A stretch of DNA of 64,000 nucleotides from an uncultured Verrucomicrobiota bacterium (GCA_937873455.1 CALMYG010000043.1:62001-126000), one strand, 5' to 3'. Positions 42,468 to 52,171 are shown, counted from the stretch's first letter. Notes: generated by a model not told the origin, from the sequence alone. Numbers and translations: made by a program.

Positions 42468-43274
42468 TCAATCCTTTCGTTTAAACCACGGCACAAATAC
42501 GCTGGTGGTTTTCTGGTAGCGCCGGTAGGCATCGCCCTTGCTTTTTAAGGCTTGCGCTTCCGTGGCCGGTATTCCGGTTACTTTGAACAGGAAAAACAAC
42601 ATCAATACCGGGCACACCAGGGCGATCCAACCAAGAGGAGCGGGAAGGGCGGCCAGGGCGACCGCGCACCAGATCAACCATTCAAAAAAATAATTGGGAT
42701 GGCGGGAATAATTCCACAGTCCCGCGTCGCACACCTTGCCCTCGTTGGCGGGGTTCCGTTTGAAGGCGGCAAGCTGCTGGTCGGCGATGGCCTCGCCGAA
42801 CCAGGCCATGAACCAGAGGACCAGTCCCGCCCATTCCAGCGGGTGTATATCCGGCGCGGGATTCCGTAGGATCAGGATATAGGGCAGAGCGAACAATGCC
42901 GCGGCGACCGCCTGAAACTGGAAAAACCAAAAGAGGTTCCGTTGCGCGTGATTTCCCCAGTTTTTGCGCAGGGTGGCGTAACGGCGGTCTTCCGGCTTAC
43001 CGTGACTGCGGCGGTGAATATGGGCGACCAGCCGGAAGCCCCATAGCGCGCACATCATGGTCGCGGCTACCTGGCGCATTACATCCGCGCTGGTGCGGGT
43101 TTGGTCCGTCCATAGCAAGATGCCGCAGAGCGCGACCAGCAAGGGGATGGAGCCGGACCATCCGATATCCACGATTCCCGCGTTTCCGGTCCGGCGTTGA
43201 ATCAGCCACAGCCCGACCATGATTCCGCAAGCCAGAACGGTCGAGGCCGTCATCATGAAACCGAGTCCGGTCAT
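42468..43274 (-). CDS. DUF1295 membrane protein (steroid 5-alpha-reductase-like)
   Basis: 268 residues with about six TM helices. C-terminal signature GLWNYSRHPNYFFEWLIW followed by PVLMLFFLFKVTGIPATEAQALKSKGDAYRRYQKTTSVFVPW, typical of DUF1295/isoprenylcysteine-methyltransferase-like enzymes. Commonly found beside CFA-like methyltransferases, so a shared lipid-modification pathway is likely. The ATG overlaps the DUF2062 stop as ATGA; a GTG four codons earlier is also in frame. Confidence 0.87.
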   Translation of the reverse strand: MTGLGFMMTASTVLACGIMVGLWLIQRRTGNAGIVDIGWSGSIPLLVALCGILLWTDQTRTSADVMRQVAATMMCALWGFRLVAHIHRRSHGKPEDRRYATLRKNWGNHAQRNLFWFFQFQAVAAALFALPYILILRNPAPDIHPLEWAGLVLWFMAWFGEAIADQQLAAFKRNPANEGKVCDAGLWNYSRHPNYFFEWLIWCAVALAALPAPLGWIALVCPVLMLFFLFKVTGIPATEAQALKSKGDAYRRYQKTTSVFVPWFKRKD

Positions 43275-43813
43275 GAAGGACGCCACCTTTCGCGAAATCC
43301 GGCATCCAGCCGACGGATCAGCGGTGCAAGGAGTTTACTGAGCAACCAGATGGAGGGGAGGGCGACCACGGTCCACGCGGCGATTCCGCGCAAGGCCAAG
43401 CCGCCCAGTTCGATGCTCGCGTCCAGAAAGTCGGCGGAAAAGGCGTTGGAAATTTCGACAAGGGATAACGACATGGGCTCCCGGCCAAACAAGCGGTTTC
43501 CCAGATGTAAAAACGGCAAGATCAGAACCAGTTGAAGGGGATAGACGAGCCAATTGATCGTTTGAATGGCGATATGATTCAAGCGGAGGGCAACCGCGAA
43601 GATGCCACACAGCATGGATGTGGTTCCGAGGATGGGGAAGATACCCAACCAGGCGCCCCATGCCATACTTTGCGCCAATTTCTCGGGGGTCACGCCTTGT
43701 TTTAATTGACCGACCAACGGGGCGACCACCCGGCGTCGCCAAAACGAAGTGGGGCCGCCCGGGTTTCCGGCGGTCACATCGCTCGAGCACGTTAAGGCTA
43801 CGGGTTCGGTCAT
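43271..43813 (-). CDS. DUF2062 membrane protein
   Basis: 180 residues with three or four TM helices. The DUF2062 signature is visible: QGVTPEKLAQSMAWGAWLGIFPILGTTSMLCGI, then NHIAIQTINWLVYPLQLVLILPF. Function unknown; often beside lipid or glycosyl genes. The ATG at 43813 is chosen over upstream non-ATG codons. First gene of the lipid-modification operon. Confidence 0.85.
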   Translation of the reverse strand: MTEPVALTCSSDVTAGNPGGPTSFWRRRVVAPLVGQLKQGVTPEKLAQSMAWGAWLGIFPILGTTSMLCGIFAVALRLNHIAIQTINWLVYPLQLVLILPFLHLGNRLFGREPMSLSLVEISNAFSADFLDASIELGGLALRGIAAWTVVALPSIWLLSKLLAPLIRRLDAGFRERWRPS

Positions 43814-43863
43814 ACAGACACTATAACACAACGCCGTATACTTTCCATGCCGATTAAGTCCGG

Positions 43864-45336
43864 TCAGGGTAGGTCTTCGGACGAAACAGCTTCTTGATTA
43901 TCCTGGACATCCGTCGCCCAGGAGGCATCAGCGACCCATGCTTGAGCGGCTTCCCATGCGGGCGTATGCCGGGTCAACTTTCCTTCCCGCCAGGCATCGG
44001 CGCCAGTGCTTCCGGTGGTGGTTCGCGCGGCTTGTCCGACGGTGTCGAAGGCGGTACCGCCCACTTCGGTGACTGTATCCACCGCCCCCTGGCCCACGGA
44101 GGTAACGGTTCCAACCAAGCCGTCTCCAACGCCTTTAACATCGAGGGTCGCCGCGCTTTTTACCGTATCAAATAGACCGCGCCCTAATCCGCCGACGATA
44201 TTGGCCGCGCCTTTGCCGGCGGATGTGGCGACATTGAGCGCGCCTTCGCCGACCTGCAAGCCGGCCCCGGCGACATTGCCGAGCGTGTTGCCGACCAGTC
44301 CGCCGACGCGGCCAAAGGCTCCGAGCAGTACCGCGCCGCTATCCACGCGGGGCATTTCCGGTGTCCCGCTCACCTTGATGGGGAAACGCGCACCGGCCGT
44401 TTGCACCACCGCATCGACATCCAATACGTCGTCCGCCAATTTCAGCCGGATGCCGGCATCCACCACATCTCCGCCGAGGGTAGCGGCCACTCCGGGAGGG
44501 ATCATGGCGCCGACGGAACCCAACTCCAGACCGGTCAGGACCACGGAGGCAAATACGGCGGGAATACCGGCGGTCAATGGACCCAGCCGGACTTGAATGC
44601 CAATCGGGGTGGACGGGGTATCGGCATGTTCAAATTGACCGGTGATCGTTAAGGTCGAAACCATATCGCGCGGGACTTGGGTGGACGGATCAAATACCAG
44701 ATCATGCGCGCTTATATCGGTCTTTCGCAGGTGTATGGCTACCGGTTTATCGGGGTTGATGCTTTGATCCGTGTAGGTAAAGGCCAGGTCGCGCACGGCG
44801 ATTCGGTGAACCCATACCGCAAGTCCGGACGGCTCGGATGGGGCAACTGCGTCCGCCGGCAATTTGGTGTCGGCTTCCGCAACATCAGACGGTTCGTCAG
44901 GTGGAGTCGCCGGCGCGTCAGGAGCCGGTTCGCTTTCCAGGGTCAGGCGGGCGGTATTCATGATCCCATCCTCGTTTTTCAAGACATGAATATTCAGGCC
45001 CTCCGCGCCGATATCGTTGATGTGTATGGCTCCGCCGAATAACGAGGAGACCCGTACCTGGATCCATAGCCGGTCAATATGGAGGAAGTCGCCATCGCCG
45101 AAACCATCGGGTTGGGCAATCCGCAAGCCGCGGATTTGAATGAATCCCCGAATCAGCCGGGCTTCGATGCGGTCCAATTCGGTGGCGGGAATCAGGTTTT
45201 CCGCCAGAGCTTTACGGGCGATCGGGGTGGCGATCGGTCCGGCCAGGACGAGAACGGCGAGGAGCATGACGATCAAGACGCCGATCAGTAAACCGATCCA
45301 ACGCAACCAACGAAAGGATGTACCAGGTGATTTCAT
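43864..45336 (-). CDS. AsmA/DUF748-like envelope protein
   Basis: 490 residues. An N-terminal TM (WIGLLIGVLIVMLLAVLVLAG) is followed by an AsmA-type periplasmic region (ATELDRIEARLIRGFIQIRGLRI, DFLHIDRLWIQVRVSSLF, INDIGAEGLNIHVLKNEDG). A Pro/Asp-rich linker at about 155-195 precedes further beta segments and a Gly/Ala/Val repeat region (GRVGGLVGNTLGNVAGAGLQ, SAGKGAANIVGGLGRGLFD). AsmA-like proteins bridge the periplasm and move lipids. An in-frame ATG 18 bases upstream is possible. Confidence 0.75.
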   Translation of the reverse strand: MKSPGTSFRWLRWIGLLIGVLIVMLLAVLVLAGPIATPIARKALAENLIPATELDRIEARLIRGFIQIRGLRIAQPDGFGDGDFLHIDRLWIQVRVSSLFGGAIHINDIGAEGLNIHVLKNEDGIMNTARLTLESEPAPDAPATPPDEPSDVAEADTKLPADAVAPSEPSGLAVWVHRIAVRDLAFTYTDQSINPDKPVAIHLRKTDISAHDLVFDPSTQVPRDMVSTLTITGQFEHADTPSTPIGIQVRLGPLTAGIPAVFASVVLTGLELGSVGAMIPPGVAATLGGDVVDAGIRLKLADDVLDVDAVVQTAGARFPIKVSGTPEMPRVDSGAVLLGAFGRVGGLVGNTLGNVAGAGLQVGEGALNVATSAGKGAANIVGGLGRGLFDTVKSAATLDVKGVGDGLVGTVTSVGQGAVDTVTEVGGTAFDTVGQAARTTTGSTGADAWREGKLTRHTPAWEAAQAWVADASWATDVQDNQEAVSSEDLP

Positions 45337-45426
45337 GGGGAAAACGTACTGCATGAGAAAAAAGTCGTCCAGACAAAGTCCTCCCTTGGAAGTTGATCCC
45401 GTTGCCTTTATAGTAGCCCGTTGGCC

Positions 45427-48400
45427 ATGATGACACCTTCGCACATACAAAACGGGAACACCGCCACGGCGGAACGACCCTACGTAAATCGTGACGCCCT
45501 CCAGAAGTGGGCCGGTCCGCATCAGCTCCAGGAGGGAAAACGCATTTACGAATCGGGCGCGGTCAAGAACCTCGAGTGTGAAGGTTCGATGGTGAAAGGT
45601 GTACTAAGCTTTGGAACGCGCGATATGATCACGCGGTTCCGGATGCTGAAAGACGGTTCCATTGAAAACCTTTGCCCCTGTCGGGATTCGCGCGAGCGCG
45701 GGCTGGTTTGTTCGCATGCCGTGGCGCTGGGGTATGCCTATGTTCAGGAGTTCGCCGATAACCGGACGGACCGGGAGATGCGGATTCAGCAACGCCGCGA
45801 GAAACATGCACGCTTTGCCGTGGAGTATGGCTGCATACGCCGCAATCCGCCGGGATCTCCGCACGCTCAAACCGCGAGCTTGCGCATCAAGCTGGAATCC
45901 GGGTGGCGGGCGTCCGCCCCGGCGGGGGTGGTTCCACTTTCCGCCTGGATTCATTATCGCGACAAGAAAACACGCATTGAAAAAGCTCCGGTGGAAGTTC
46001 CGTTTTGTTTTCCGCCCGACCACGAACACCTGCTGTACTGCCTGGAAGACATGATGGGGGTTCCGATCAAGGGACCGGCGCCGCTGCCAGTGGACGACTT
46101 TATCGAACTGCTCGAACATGTTCCGGAAAACGTGCTCTACGACGGCGACTCGCAATCGTATGTGGTGATGAAAGCCGATCCGATCACACCGCTGCTCACC
46201 ACGGGCATGGACGATCAAACCGGGGACTTAATCCTGACGCTGGAGTTGGAAGGAAAGGCCGAGGGGGCGGGGGAGAGCGTAATCCTGGCCGGTCGGCAAT
46301 CGGCCTGGATCTATCGCGGGAATTGCATTCGTCCGCTCGCCTCCGCATTGCCCCGGGAGCTACACGATCTTTACGAAAAGCCTTTGCGGATTTCGCGAAT
46401 CGACTTGCCGGCATTCCTCCACCAGCAAAAGCCCCGCCTCGAAAGCACCTGGTTGATTGATCACCGGTATCCCGAAGCGGAGTTGACGTGGACCGTCGGA
46501 TGCCCGGATTTTCGCGTGGTGTTATCCGGCGATTACGAACGCATGCGGGTCATGCTTCATGCCGATTACGAGGGATTGCCCGGGCCCGATGTCACCGTGT
46601 CGGATACTGTTCCCCCGTACGCCGTTCCGGATCGCCACGATACCCGGCGCTATGTGCTACGGGATCCGGCGGCGGAAAAAACCGCATGGAAAAACCTCTT
46701 GCAACTGGTTCCCGCCTATTGGCGTGACGACAACACGATTGTGGTCGAGGGTGCGCAAAGCATCATGGATGTCCTGGCCAAGACGCTTCCGGCGCTGAAG
46801 GGGCTGGGTTGGAACATCACCTTTGAAGGTTGGCTGGAGGCTTTAAAGCAAGGGGTGTCCTGGATCGTTCCGGAAGTGGCCTGCCAGGCGGACGAGCCGG
46901 GCATGGGATTCGACTGTTCGCTCACCTTCCGGGATACCGAGGGGCAAGTGCTGGATCCCGGACTGATTCAGCAGGCCCTGCTCAAAGGCGAGGGATGCGT
47001 ACGGCAGGGTGAGCGCATTTGGCTGATGGATCGTCACAATCTGCAGACCCTCCAGGATATGCTGGACGAATGCGATCATCACGGCGGGCTGACCCGCGGG
47101 CGGCAACGCCTGGATGCCATTCATGCCGGTTACCTGCAACATGCGGTCGGCGCCTTGACCAACGTGCGTTGGACCAGCGATGACGCGTTCGCCCGCCTTG
47201 CTCAACGGCAGAACCGGGAAGTGCACATGGAGCCGGTGACGCTTTCCCCCGGATTGGAAAAAATCATGCGCGGCTACCAGAAAGAAGGCGTCAGTTGGCT
47301 GCGCTTTCTTGAACATTGCGGGTTTTCCGGAATCCTCGCCGATGAAATGGGCTTGGGAAAAACCATTCAAGCCCTGGCCTGGTTGACGCTTTCGCGCCTG
47401 GACAAACGGGCGTCGGGCAAGCCGGCCCTGGTGGTGTGCCCGACCAGCCTGCTGGAAAACTGGGCCGATGAGTGCCGGCGATTCACACCCGAGTTGTCGG
47501 TTCATATTGTGCACGGCCAAGACCGCCGGAAGACGCTTGATAAGCTGGAGAAAACCGACCTGGTCATCACCTCCTATGCGCTGTTGCGCCGGGATATTGA
47601 GCATTATCAGCGTTACGAATTTTCCGCCGCCATCCTCGATGAAGCCCAGCACATCAAAAATCACTCAACCCAAAACGCCCGGGCGGCCAAAAAACTCCGC
47701 GCGGTGCACCGGTTGGTATTGACCGGAACCCCGGTCGAGAACGGGGTTACCGACTTGTGGTCGATCATGGATTTTCTCATGCCCGGTTATTTGGGTCATC
47801 ATCAGCATTTTCGACGTCACTACGAAGCGCCGATTGCCGCGGGCGGCGAAAGCGGCCAGTCGGTGCAACAACGGTTGCGACAGAAAGTGCATCCGTTTCT
47901 CCTGCGGCGGTTAAAACGCGAGGTCGCCAAGGAATTGCCTGAACGGTTGGATCGGACCGCGTATTGCACCATGACCCCCGAGCAGCGGGCGGTGTATCGC
48001 CAACTGTTGGAAAGCACGTCGCAGCAAATCACCGGATTGGTCAACGCCCAGGGTTTCACGCGCTCGCGGTTCATGATCCTCAAGACGCTCACCCGTTTGC
48101 GGCAGGCCTGCTGCCATTTGAATCTTCTGAAAATGCCGGACGTACAATTCAAGCACCCTTCAGGTAAATTGGACTTGTTCATGGAACTGCTGGATGAAGC
48201 CATGGACGGCGGGCATCGCGTGCTGGTATTCAGCCAGTTTGTTTCCATGCTGCACATCATCCGCGACCAACTAACCAAAAACGGAATTCCGTTCTGTTAC
48301 CTCGATGGCTCCACCATTCACCGGTGGGAAGAGGTTCAGCGCTTCAACGCGCAGGATGATATTCCGCTTTTTCTGATCAGCCTGAAAGCCGGCGGAACCG

Positions 48401-48669
48401 GCTTGAACCTCACCGGAGCGGACATGGTCATTCACTTTGATCCGTGGTGGAATCCCGCGGTTGAAGACCAGGCGACCGATCGGGCGCATCGTATCGGCCA
48501 ACACAAAACCGTATACAATGTCAAACTGATCACCCGCGACAGCATTGAAGAAAAAGTCCTGGCCCTGCAGCAACGTAAACGCGCGGTCATCGAGGCCACC
48601 CTGGCCGCCGATGCGGACATCATTCGCAGCCTGTCGTGGGAAGATGTACAGGAGTTGCTGACCCTATGA
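45427..48669 (+). CDS. SWIM-domain SNF2-family helicase
   Basis: 1080 residues. N-terminal SWIM zinc finger (CPC at about 83-85, then CSH; ENLCPCRDSRERGLVCSHAVAL). Bacterial SNF2 N-terminal region in the middle. The motor shows QKEGVSWLRFLEHCGFSGIL, ADEMGLGKTIQAL, ILDEAQHIKN, LTGTPVENGVTDLWSI, SLKAGGTGLNLTGADMVIHF and DRAHRIGQHKTVYNVKLI. Chromosomal SNF2 proteins of this kind act in transcription or repair. Divergent from the AsmA-like gene; overlaps the next gene by ATGA. Confidence 0.92.
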   Translation: MMTPSHIQNGNTATAERPYVNRDALQKWAGPHQLQEGKRIYESGAVKNLECEGSMVKGVLSFGTRDMITRFRMLKDGSIENLCPCRDSRERGLVCSHAVALGYAYVQEFADNRTDREMRIQQRREKHARFAVEYGCIRRNPPGSPHAQTASLRIKLESGWRASAPAGVVPLSAWIHYRDKKTRIEKAPVEVPFCFPPDHEHLLYCLEDMMGVPIKGPAPLPVDDFIELLEHVPENVLYDGDSQSYVVMKADPITPLLTTGMDDQTGDLILTLELEGKAEGAGESVILAGRQSAWIYRGNCIRPLASALPRELHDLYEKPLRISRIDLPAFLHQQKPRLESTWLIDHRYPEAELTWTVGCPDFRVVLSGDYERMRVMLHADYEGLPGPDVTVSDTVPPYAVPDRHDTRRYVLRDPAAEKTAWKNLLQLVPAYWRDDNTIVVEGAQSIMDVLAKTLPALKGLGWNITFEGWLEALKQGVSWIVPEVACQADEPGMGFDCSLTFRDTEGQVLDPGLIQQALLKGEGCVRQGERIWLMDRHNLQTLQDMLDECDHHGGLTRGRQRLDAIHAGYLQHAVGALTNVRWTSDDAFARLAQRQNREVHMEPVTLSPGLEKIMRGYQKEGVSWLRFLEHCGFSGILADEMGLGKTIQALAWLTLSRLDKRASGKPALVVCPTSLLENWADECRRFTPELSVHIVHGQDRRKTLDKLEKTDLVITSYALLRRDIEHYQRYEFSAAILDEAQHIKNHSTQNARAAKKLRAVHRLVLTGTPVENGVTDLWSIMDFLMPGYLGHHQHFRRHYEAPIAAGGESGQSVQQRLRQKVHPFLLRRLKREVAKELPERLDRTAYCTMTPEQRAVYRQLLESTSQQITGLVNAQGFTRSRFMILKTLTRLRQACCHLNLLKMPDVQFKHPSGKLDLFMELLDEAMDGGHRVLVFSQFVSMLHIIRDQLTKNGIPFCYLDGSTIHRWEEVQRFNAQDDIPLFLISLKAGGTGLNLTGADMVIHFDPWWNPAVEDQATDRAHRIGQHKTVYNVKLITRDSIEEKVLALQQRKRAVIEATLAADADIIRSLSWEDVQELLTL

Positions 48670-48887
48670 ACACCCCGCAAAAACGAAGAGGCCGGGTAAC
48701 GTTGTGGATTCGCCTGACCGCCTATGCGCTTGGGCTGGCCGGCATGGGCATGATGTTGACCGCACGGGGCATGGACGAACCCCAACGTGCGCTATGGTCC
48801 GGGCGGGCGTTCATGGCGCTGGGTTTGATGTTCGGGCTGTTCATGGTTTATTACGTGATGTTTATGATCCGGATTCTGCGCAAGTGA
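48666..48887 (+). CDS. Small two-TM protein
   Basis: 73 residues: basic N-terminus, two hydrophobic helices (LIRLTAYALGLAGMGMMLTA-like and AFMALGLMFGLFMVYYVMFM). The start overlaps the SNF2 stop (ATGA) and the end overlaps the transporter start (GTGA), so it is held in an operon. Not recognised. Confidence 0.7.
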   Translation: MNTPQKRRGRVTLWIRLTAYALGLAGMGMMLTARGMDEPQRALWSGRAFMALGLMFGLFMVYYVMFMIRILRK

Positions 48888-49768
48888 GCGCGGTCGCCTC
48901 CACCGGTTCCTTGTATCCTCAAAGCCTGAAACACGGAGCGCTTTTCCTGATCGGCGCCGCCTCGGTATTTTCCGTGGTTAGCTTATTGGTCAAGGCGTTG
49001 TTGAGCGACCTTCCGGTGGCCATGGTGGTTTTTTTCCGGAATGCCGGCGGCTTTATTTTTCTGCTTCCCCTGGTGTTGGCCCGGCGATCGTTGACCCTGA
49101 AAACCTACCGGATCGGCGATCATTCGGTGCGGGCATTGTCCGGGGTGCTGGCGATGTATTGTTTCTTTTTTGCCATCGCGCGCCTTCCGTTGGCCGAGGC
49201 GGTGACGTTGAACTTTACCTCGCCCCTGTTGATTCCCATTCTCGCCTACGCGGTTTTACGGGAGGCGATAACCCGCCGGATCGCCGGCTTGCTGGCGCTG
49301 GGTTTCTGTGGGGCGCTGTTGATTATCAAACCGGGATTTTCCGACCTGCCCATCGGAGCGCTCGCGGGGTTGTTGTCGGCATTGTTTGCCGCCTTCGCCC
49401 TCGTCAATATTCGCAAACTAGCCAGCACCGAACCGGCATTCCGGATTGTTTTTTACTTCGCATTGATCGGGTCATTGATTTCGCTTCCGCCGATGTTGTT
49501 TATGTGGAAGACGCCGGACCTGTTCCAAGCGGCGCTATTGGCCGGGGTGGGGGCAGGGGCCACCTTGGGCCAGTGGCTGCTTACCCGGGGTTATGCCTCG
49601 GCGCCTGCCGGTCAGATCGGCTATTTCCAGTACAGCGCCGTAGTGTTCGCGGGGCTTATGGACTGGTGGTTATGGCATGAGTCGCCCGATCTGGCGTCAG
49701 TAATCGGCATGGTGATTATTTGCGCGGCTGGTATTGCCGCATCCCGCCAAGGCCCGATCAGCGGGTAG
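48884..49768 (+). CDS. EamA/DMT-family transporter
   Basis: 294 residues, about ten TM helices in two EamA repeats (KALLSDLPVAMVVFFRNAGG, AIARLPLAEAVTLNFTSPLL, and ARLPL-like motifs in the second half). The GTG start overlaps the previous stop. Family members export amino acids or metabolites; substrate unknown. The 3' end overlaps the convergent bioD gene by 11 bp. Confidence 0.88.
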   Translation: MSAVASTGSLYPQSLKHGALFLIGAASVFSVVSLLVKALLSDLPVAMVVFFRNAGGFIFLLPLVLARRSLTLKTYRIGDHSVRALSGVLAMYCFFFAIARLPLAEAVTLNFTSPLLIPILAYAVLREAITRRIAGLLALGFCGALLIIKPGFSDLPIGALAGLLSALFAAFALVNIRKLASTEPAFRIVFYFALIGSLISLPPMLFMWKTPDLFQAALLAGVGAGATLGQWLLTRGYASAPAGQIGYFQYSAVVFAGLMDWWLWHESPDLASVIGMVIICAAGIAASRQGPISG

Positions 49769-50471
49769 TTTTCCTGGGCGAACCAACGGTCAACGCCTCG
49801 ACCAAACGGGAGCCCATCGCCCGCAAGGTGGAGGCCGACCAGGCAGCTTGATGGTCGAACACTACGACGGGAATGGGGGCGAGGCGTCGGCGCCACCAGG
49901 CAATGTTGTCATTGCGGATAAGCCGGTCTTCATCGGAGACGACTTCAGCGGCATCGTTGATCACCAAGGCGGCCGGCGGGCAACCGGCCCGGGTCATGGC
50001 CTCCCAAGCCAAGGCGGTATGGTTAAGCATCCCAAGTGCGCTCCGCGCGACCAGAATCGGGGTTGCGGCGGTTGCTTGGAGCAAGTCCAGCATGGTCCAA
50101 GACTCGGTAAGCGGGGTCATCACCCCGCCGGCGCTTTCCAACAGGATGATGTCGGCGCAGCTTTCCAGTTCGTGCAGGCGCTTAAGGATGACCTGGGGAT
50201 CGACGACAACCCCCGCTTGCGCGGCGGCCAGATGCGGAGAAGCAGGAAGGGAGAAGCGGTAGATATTCAAGCGTTCCCGAATGGTATCGCTTACCTTACC
50301 GGGAGCAAATTCCAGCGCCCACCGCAAATCGTGTTCATCCGGTCGCCAGCCGGTCTGCACCGGTTTAAAGGGAAACACGCGCAGCCCGCGTTCGGCAAAA
50401 GCCAGGAACAAAGCCGCGGTCACCACGGTTTTCCCCACGCCGGTATCGGTACCCGCAATAAAATAGTTCAT
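49758..50471 (-). CDS. bioD: Dethiobiotin synthetase
   Basis: ATP-dependent closure of the ureido ring of dethiobiotin, the penultimate step of biotin synthesis. 237 residues; P-loop FIAGTDTGVGKTVVTAALF, PFKPVQTG with the diaminopelargonate-binding Lys, and ESAGGVMTPLTESW, the family's EGAGG-type loop with Ser in place of Gly. No other bio gene is in the window. The ATG overlaps the VanZ-like stop (ATGA). Confidence 0.95.
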   Translation of the reverse strand: MNYFIAGTDTGVGKTVVTAALFLAFAERGLRVFPFKPVQTGWRPDEHDLRWALEFAPGKVSDTIRERLNIYRFSLPASPHLAAAQAGVVVDPQVILKRLHELESCADIILLESAGGVMTPLTESWTMLDLLQATAATPILVARSALGMLNHTALAWEAMTRAGCPPAALVINDAAEVVSDEDRLIRNDNIAWWRRRLAPIPVVVFDHQAAWSASTLRAMGSRLVEALTVGSPRKTTR

Positions 50472-50887
50472 GGTGAAAACTTTCGGTGCAAGAAGCCGGG
50501 AAACCAGCGCGTTTCATGTCGAGCCGCGAACACCACCCATGCGGCGCCCACGGTATCGGCGATCCAGTCCATAACATCCGCATGCCGATTCGCGACCATG
50601 GATTGATGCCACTCATCGGTTATGCCATAGAGCGAGGCCAATCCCAACGCCCACCACGCGGCGCGAGGCGGAGGGAATCCACGCATCCGCAACGCAACGT
50701 GGATCAATCCGGCAAGGATGGCATACAGGACGGCATGAATGATTTTGTCGGCATGGGGGGGCAGCCAGAAGGTAGGGGTAGGCGTCTCCAACCGGCTGCT
50801 CATCCAGAAAATTGCCGCTGCCCACGCACATGCGGGCCCCCAGGCGAGTCCGATCGACCAAAATGGATTGTGTCGCTTGCTTTGCAT
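50468..50887 (-). CDS. VanZ-like membrane protein
   Basis: 139 residues with four TM helices. VanZ-family signature HADKIIHAVLYAILAGLIHVAL, GITDEWHQSMVANRHADVMDWIADTVGA. Role unknown; relatives give teicoplanin resistance or process phospholipids. Upstream partner of bioD in a two-gene unit, apparently by position only. Confidence 0.88.
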   Translation of the reverse strand: MQSKRHNPFWSIGLAWGPACAWAAAIFWMSSRLETPTPTFWLPPHADKIIHAVLYAILAGLIHVALRMRGFPPPRAAWWALGLASLYGITDEWHQSMVANRHADVMDWIADTVGAAWVVFAARHETRWFPGFLHRKFSP

Positions 50888-50940
50888 GTAACTTCAGCAA
50901 GGAAAGTGGGATGCGTCATTCCATCCGTCAATCTGAAACG

Positions 50941-50993
50941 TTGACAAACACACCCTCAAACGCTATGTTCGCGTTTTGGTATCGGGGATTTTT
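50941..50993 (+). promoter_or_regulatory. Promoter plus shared leader box of the zinc-ribbon gene
   Basis: TTGACA (50941-50946) and TATGTT (50964-50969) with a 17-bp spacer. The 17-base box TGGTATCGGGGATTTTT at 50977-50993 is identical to the one at 39500-39516. Confidence 0.65.
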
Positions 50994-51011
50994 GACAAGT
51001 TGAATGGGAAT

Positions 51012-51040
51012 TCCCAGCGCGGCATGACGGCGCGTTGGGA
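51012..51040 (+). promoter_or_regulatory. 10-bp hairpin in the leader of the zinc-ribbon gene
   Basis: TCCCAGCGCG pairs with CGCGTTGGGA (one G-U pair) around a 9-nt loop, about 30 bp upstream of the GTG start. It may control translation or stability. Confidence 0.5.
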
Positions 51041-51071
51041 GCATGAACCGTAGAACAGGAGACGCCAGCAG

Positions 51072-51773
51072 GTGACGACCCTCGAAAAGTTGCTCGTATT
51101 ACAGGATCGCGACCGGAAATTGAGACAATTGCTACAGGAAACCCGGGACATTCCGGCCCGGAAACAACTCATTGAATCGCGACTAAAAGCCAACCGGGAC
51201 GCCCACACCCTGGCCCAGGAAAACCTCAAGAAAAACGCTGCTCAGATCAAATCCATCGAACTGGAAATCGACTCGGTCAAGGAAACCATCAAAAAATACC
51301 GGGCCCAGCAAGGACAGATCAAATCCAACGACCAATACCGCGCACTCGAGCGGGAAATCCGTGAGCAGATGGGCCGGATTCGCGAGCTTGAGGAGCGGGA
51401 AATCGCCTTGATGGAAGAATCCGAACCGCTGAAGACCGTGGTCACCGAGCGCGAACAAGCCCTTCAACTCGACGAAGCTTCGGTGGAGACGGATATCAAG
51501 GCGCTGGACGAACGCTTCAAACATATTCAAACCGAAGTGGAAGAAGCGCGTAAAAATCGTGAAGGACTCACCGAGGGGATCGATCCTTCCTGGCTATCCC
51601 GGTACACCCGGATCTTCAACAACAAAGGCGATTATGCCCTGGTTCCGGTGGAAAACGGCACCTGCGGCGGTTGCCACATGAAAGTGCCTCCCCAGTTGGT
51701 TCAAGATGCCAAACGCGGCGACACCATGGTTAGTTGCTCCTACTGCGGACGGCTCTTGTACTGGCAGCCGTAA
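51072..51773 (+). CDS. Coiled-coil C4 zinc-ribbon protein (CT398-like)
   Basis: 233 residues, GTG start preceded by AGGAG. A long coiled coil (about 1-180: KQLIESRLKANRDAHTLAQE, YRALEREIREQMGRIRELEE) ends in a C4 zinc ribbon, CGGCHMKVPPQLV...CSYCGRLL. Homologues in Chlamydia (CT398) bind sigma-54 and flagellar or secretion ATPase components; that role is family knowledge. Immediately upstream of rnpB. Confidence 0.85.
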   Translation: MTTLEKLLVLQDRDRKLRQLLQETRDIPARKQLIESRLKANRDAHTLAQENLKKNAAQIKSIELEIDSVKETIKKYRAQQGQIKSNDQYRALEREIREQMGRIRELEEREIALMEESEPLKTVVTEREQALQLDEASVETDIKALDERFKHIQTEVEEARKNREGLTEGIDPSWLSRYTRIFNNKGDYALVPVENGTCGGCHMKVPPQLVQDAKRGDTMVSCSYCGRLLYWQP

Positions 51774-51784
51774 CCCGGTATACT
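51756..51784 (+). promoter_or_regulatory. Sigma70-like promoter of rnpB
   Basis: TTGTAC (51756-51761) and TATACT (51779-51784) are 17 bp apart. The -35 lies inside the 3' end of the zinc-ribbon gene. Confidence 0.65.
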
Positions 51785-51800
51785 ACGCGCTGAAATTCAT

Positions 51801-52146
51801 GGGGGTCCGATCGCTGAAGGCATTAGCCTTTGGAGGAAAGTCCGGACTCCACAGGGCGGGTTGTCTCACCCGAATAAGGTGGGAGGGTCGCGGGAAAACC
51901 GCGGCGACGGATAGTGCCACAGAAACAAACCGCCTCGTTAGCCTTCGGGCATGCGGGGTAAGGGTGAAAAGGCGGTGTAAGAGACCACCGGTTTCTTCGC
52001 AAGAAGGAAGGCAAGGCAAACCCCAATCGGAGCAAGATCAAATAGGAAGCAAGAAACGGCCCGTTTCACGGCGTCGCAAGGCGCGGGAGCTTCGGGTTGA
52101 TCGCCTAGATAAATGATCGGTTAGAACAAAATCCGGCTTACTCCCC
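51801..52146 (+). ncRNA. rnpB: RNase P RNA, bacterial class A
   Basis: The catalytic RNA that matures tRNA 5' ends. Universally conserved core segments are present in order: GAGGAAAGTCCGGACTCC near the 5' end, GACGGATAGTGCCACAGAAA, GTAAGGGTGAAA with GTGTAAGAGACCACC, CAAGGCAAACCCC with CGGAGCAAGATCAAATAGG, and near the 3' end GATAAATGATCGG and ACAAAATCCGGCTTAC. G-rich and C-rich ends can form P1. Ends are set from P1 and are accurate to about 10 nt. Confidence 0.95.
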
Positions 52147-52171
52147 GTGAATTTCTTGAGAACCTGGCGAA

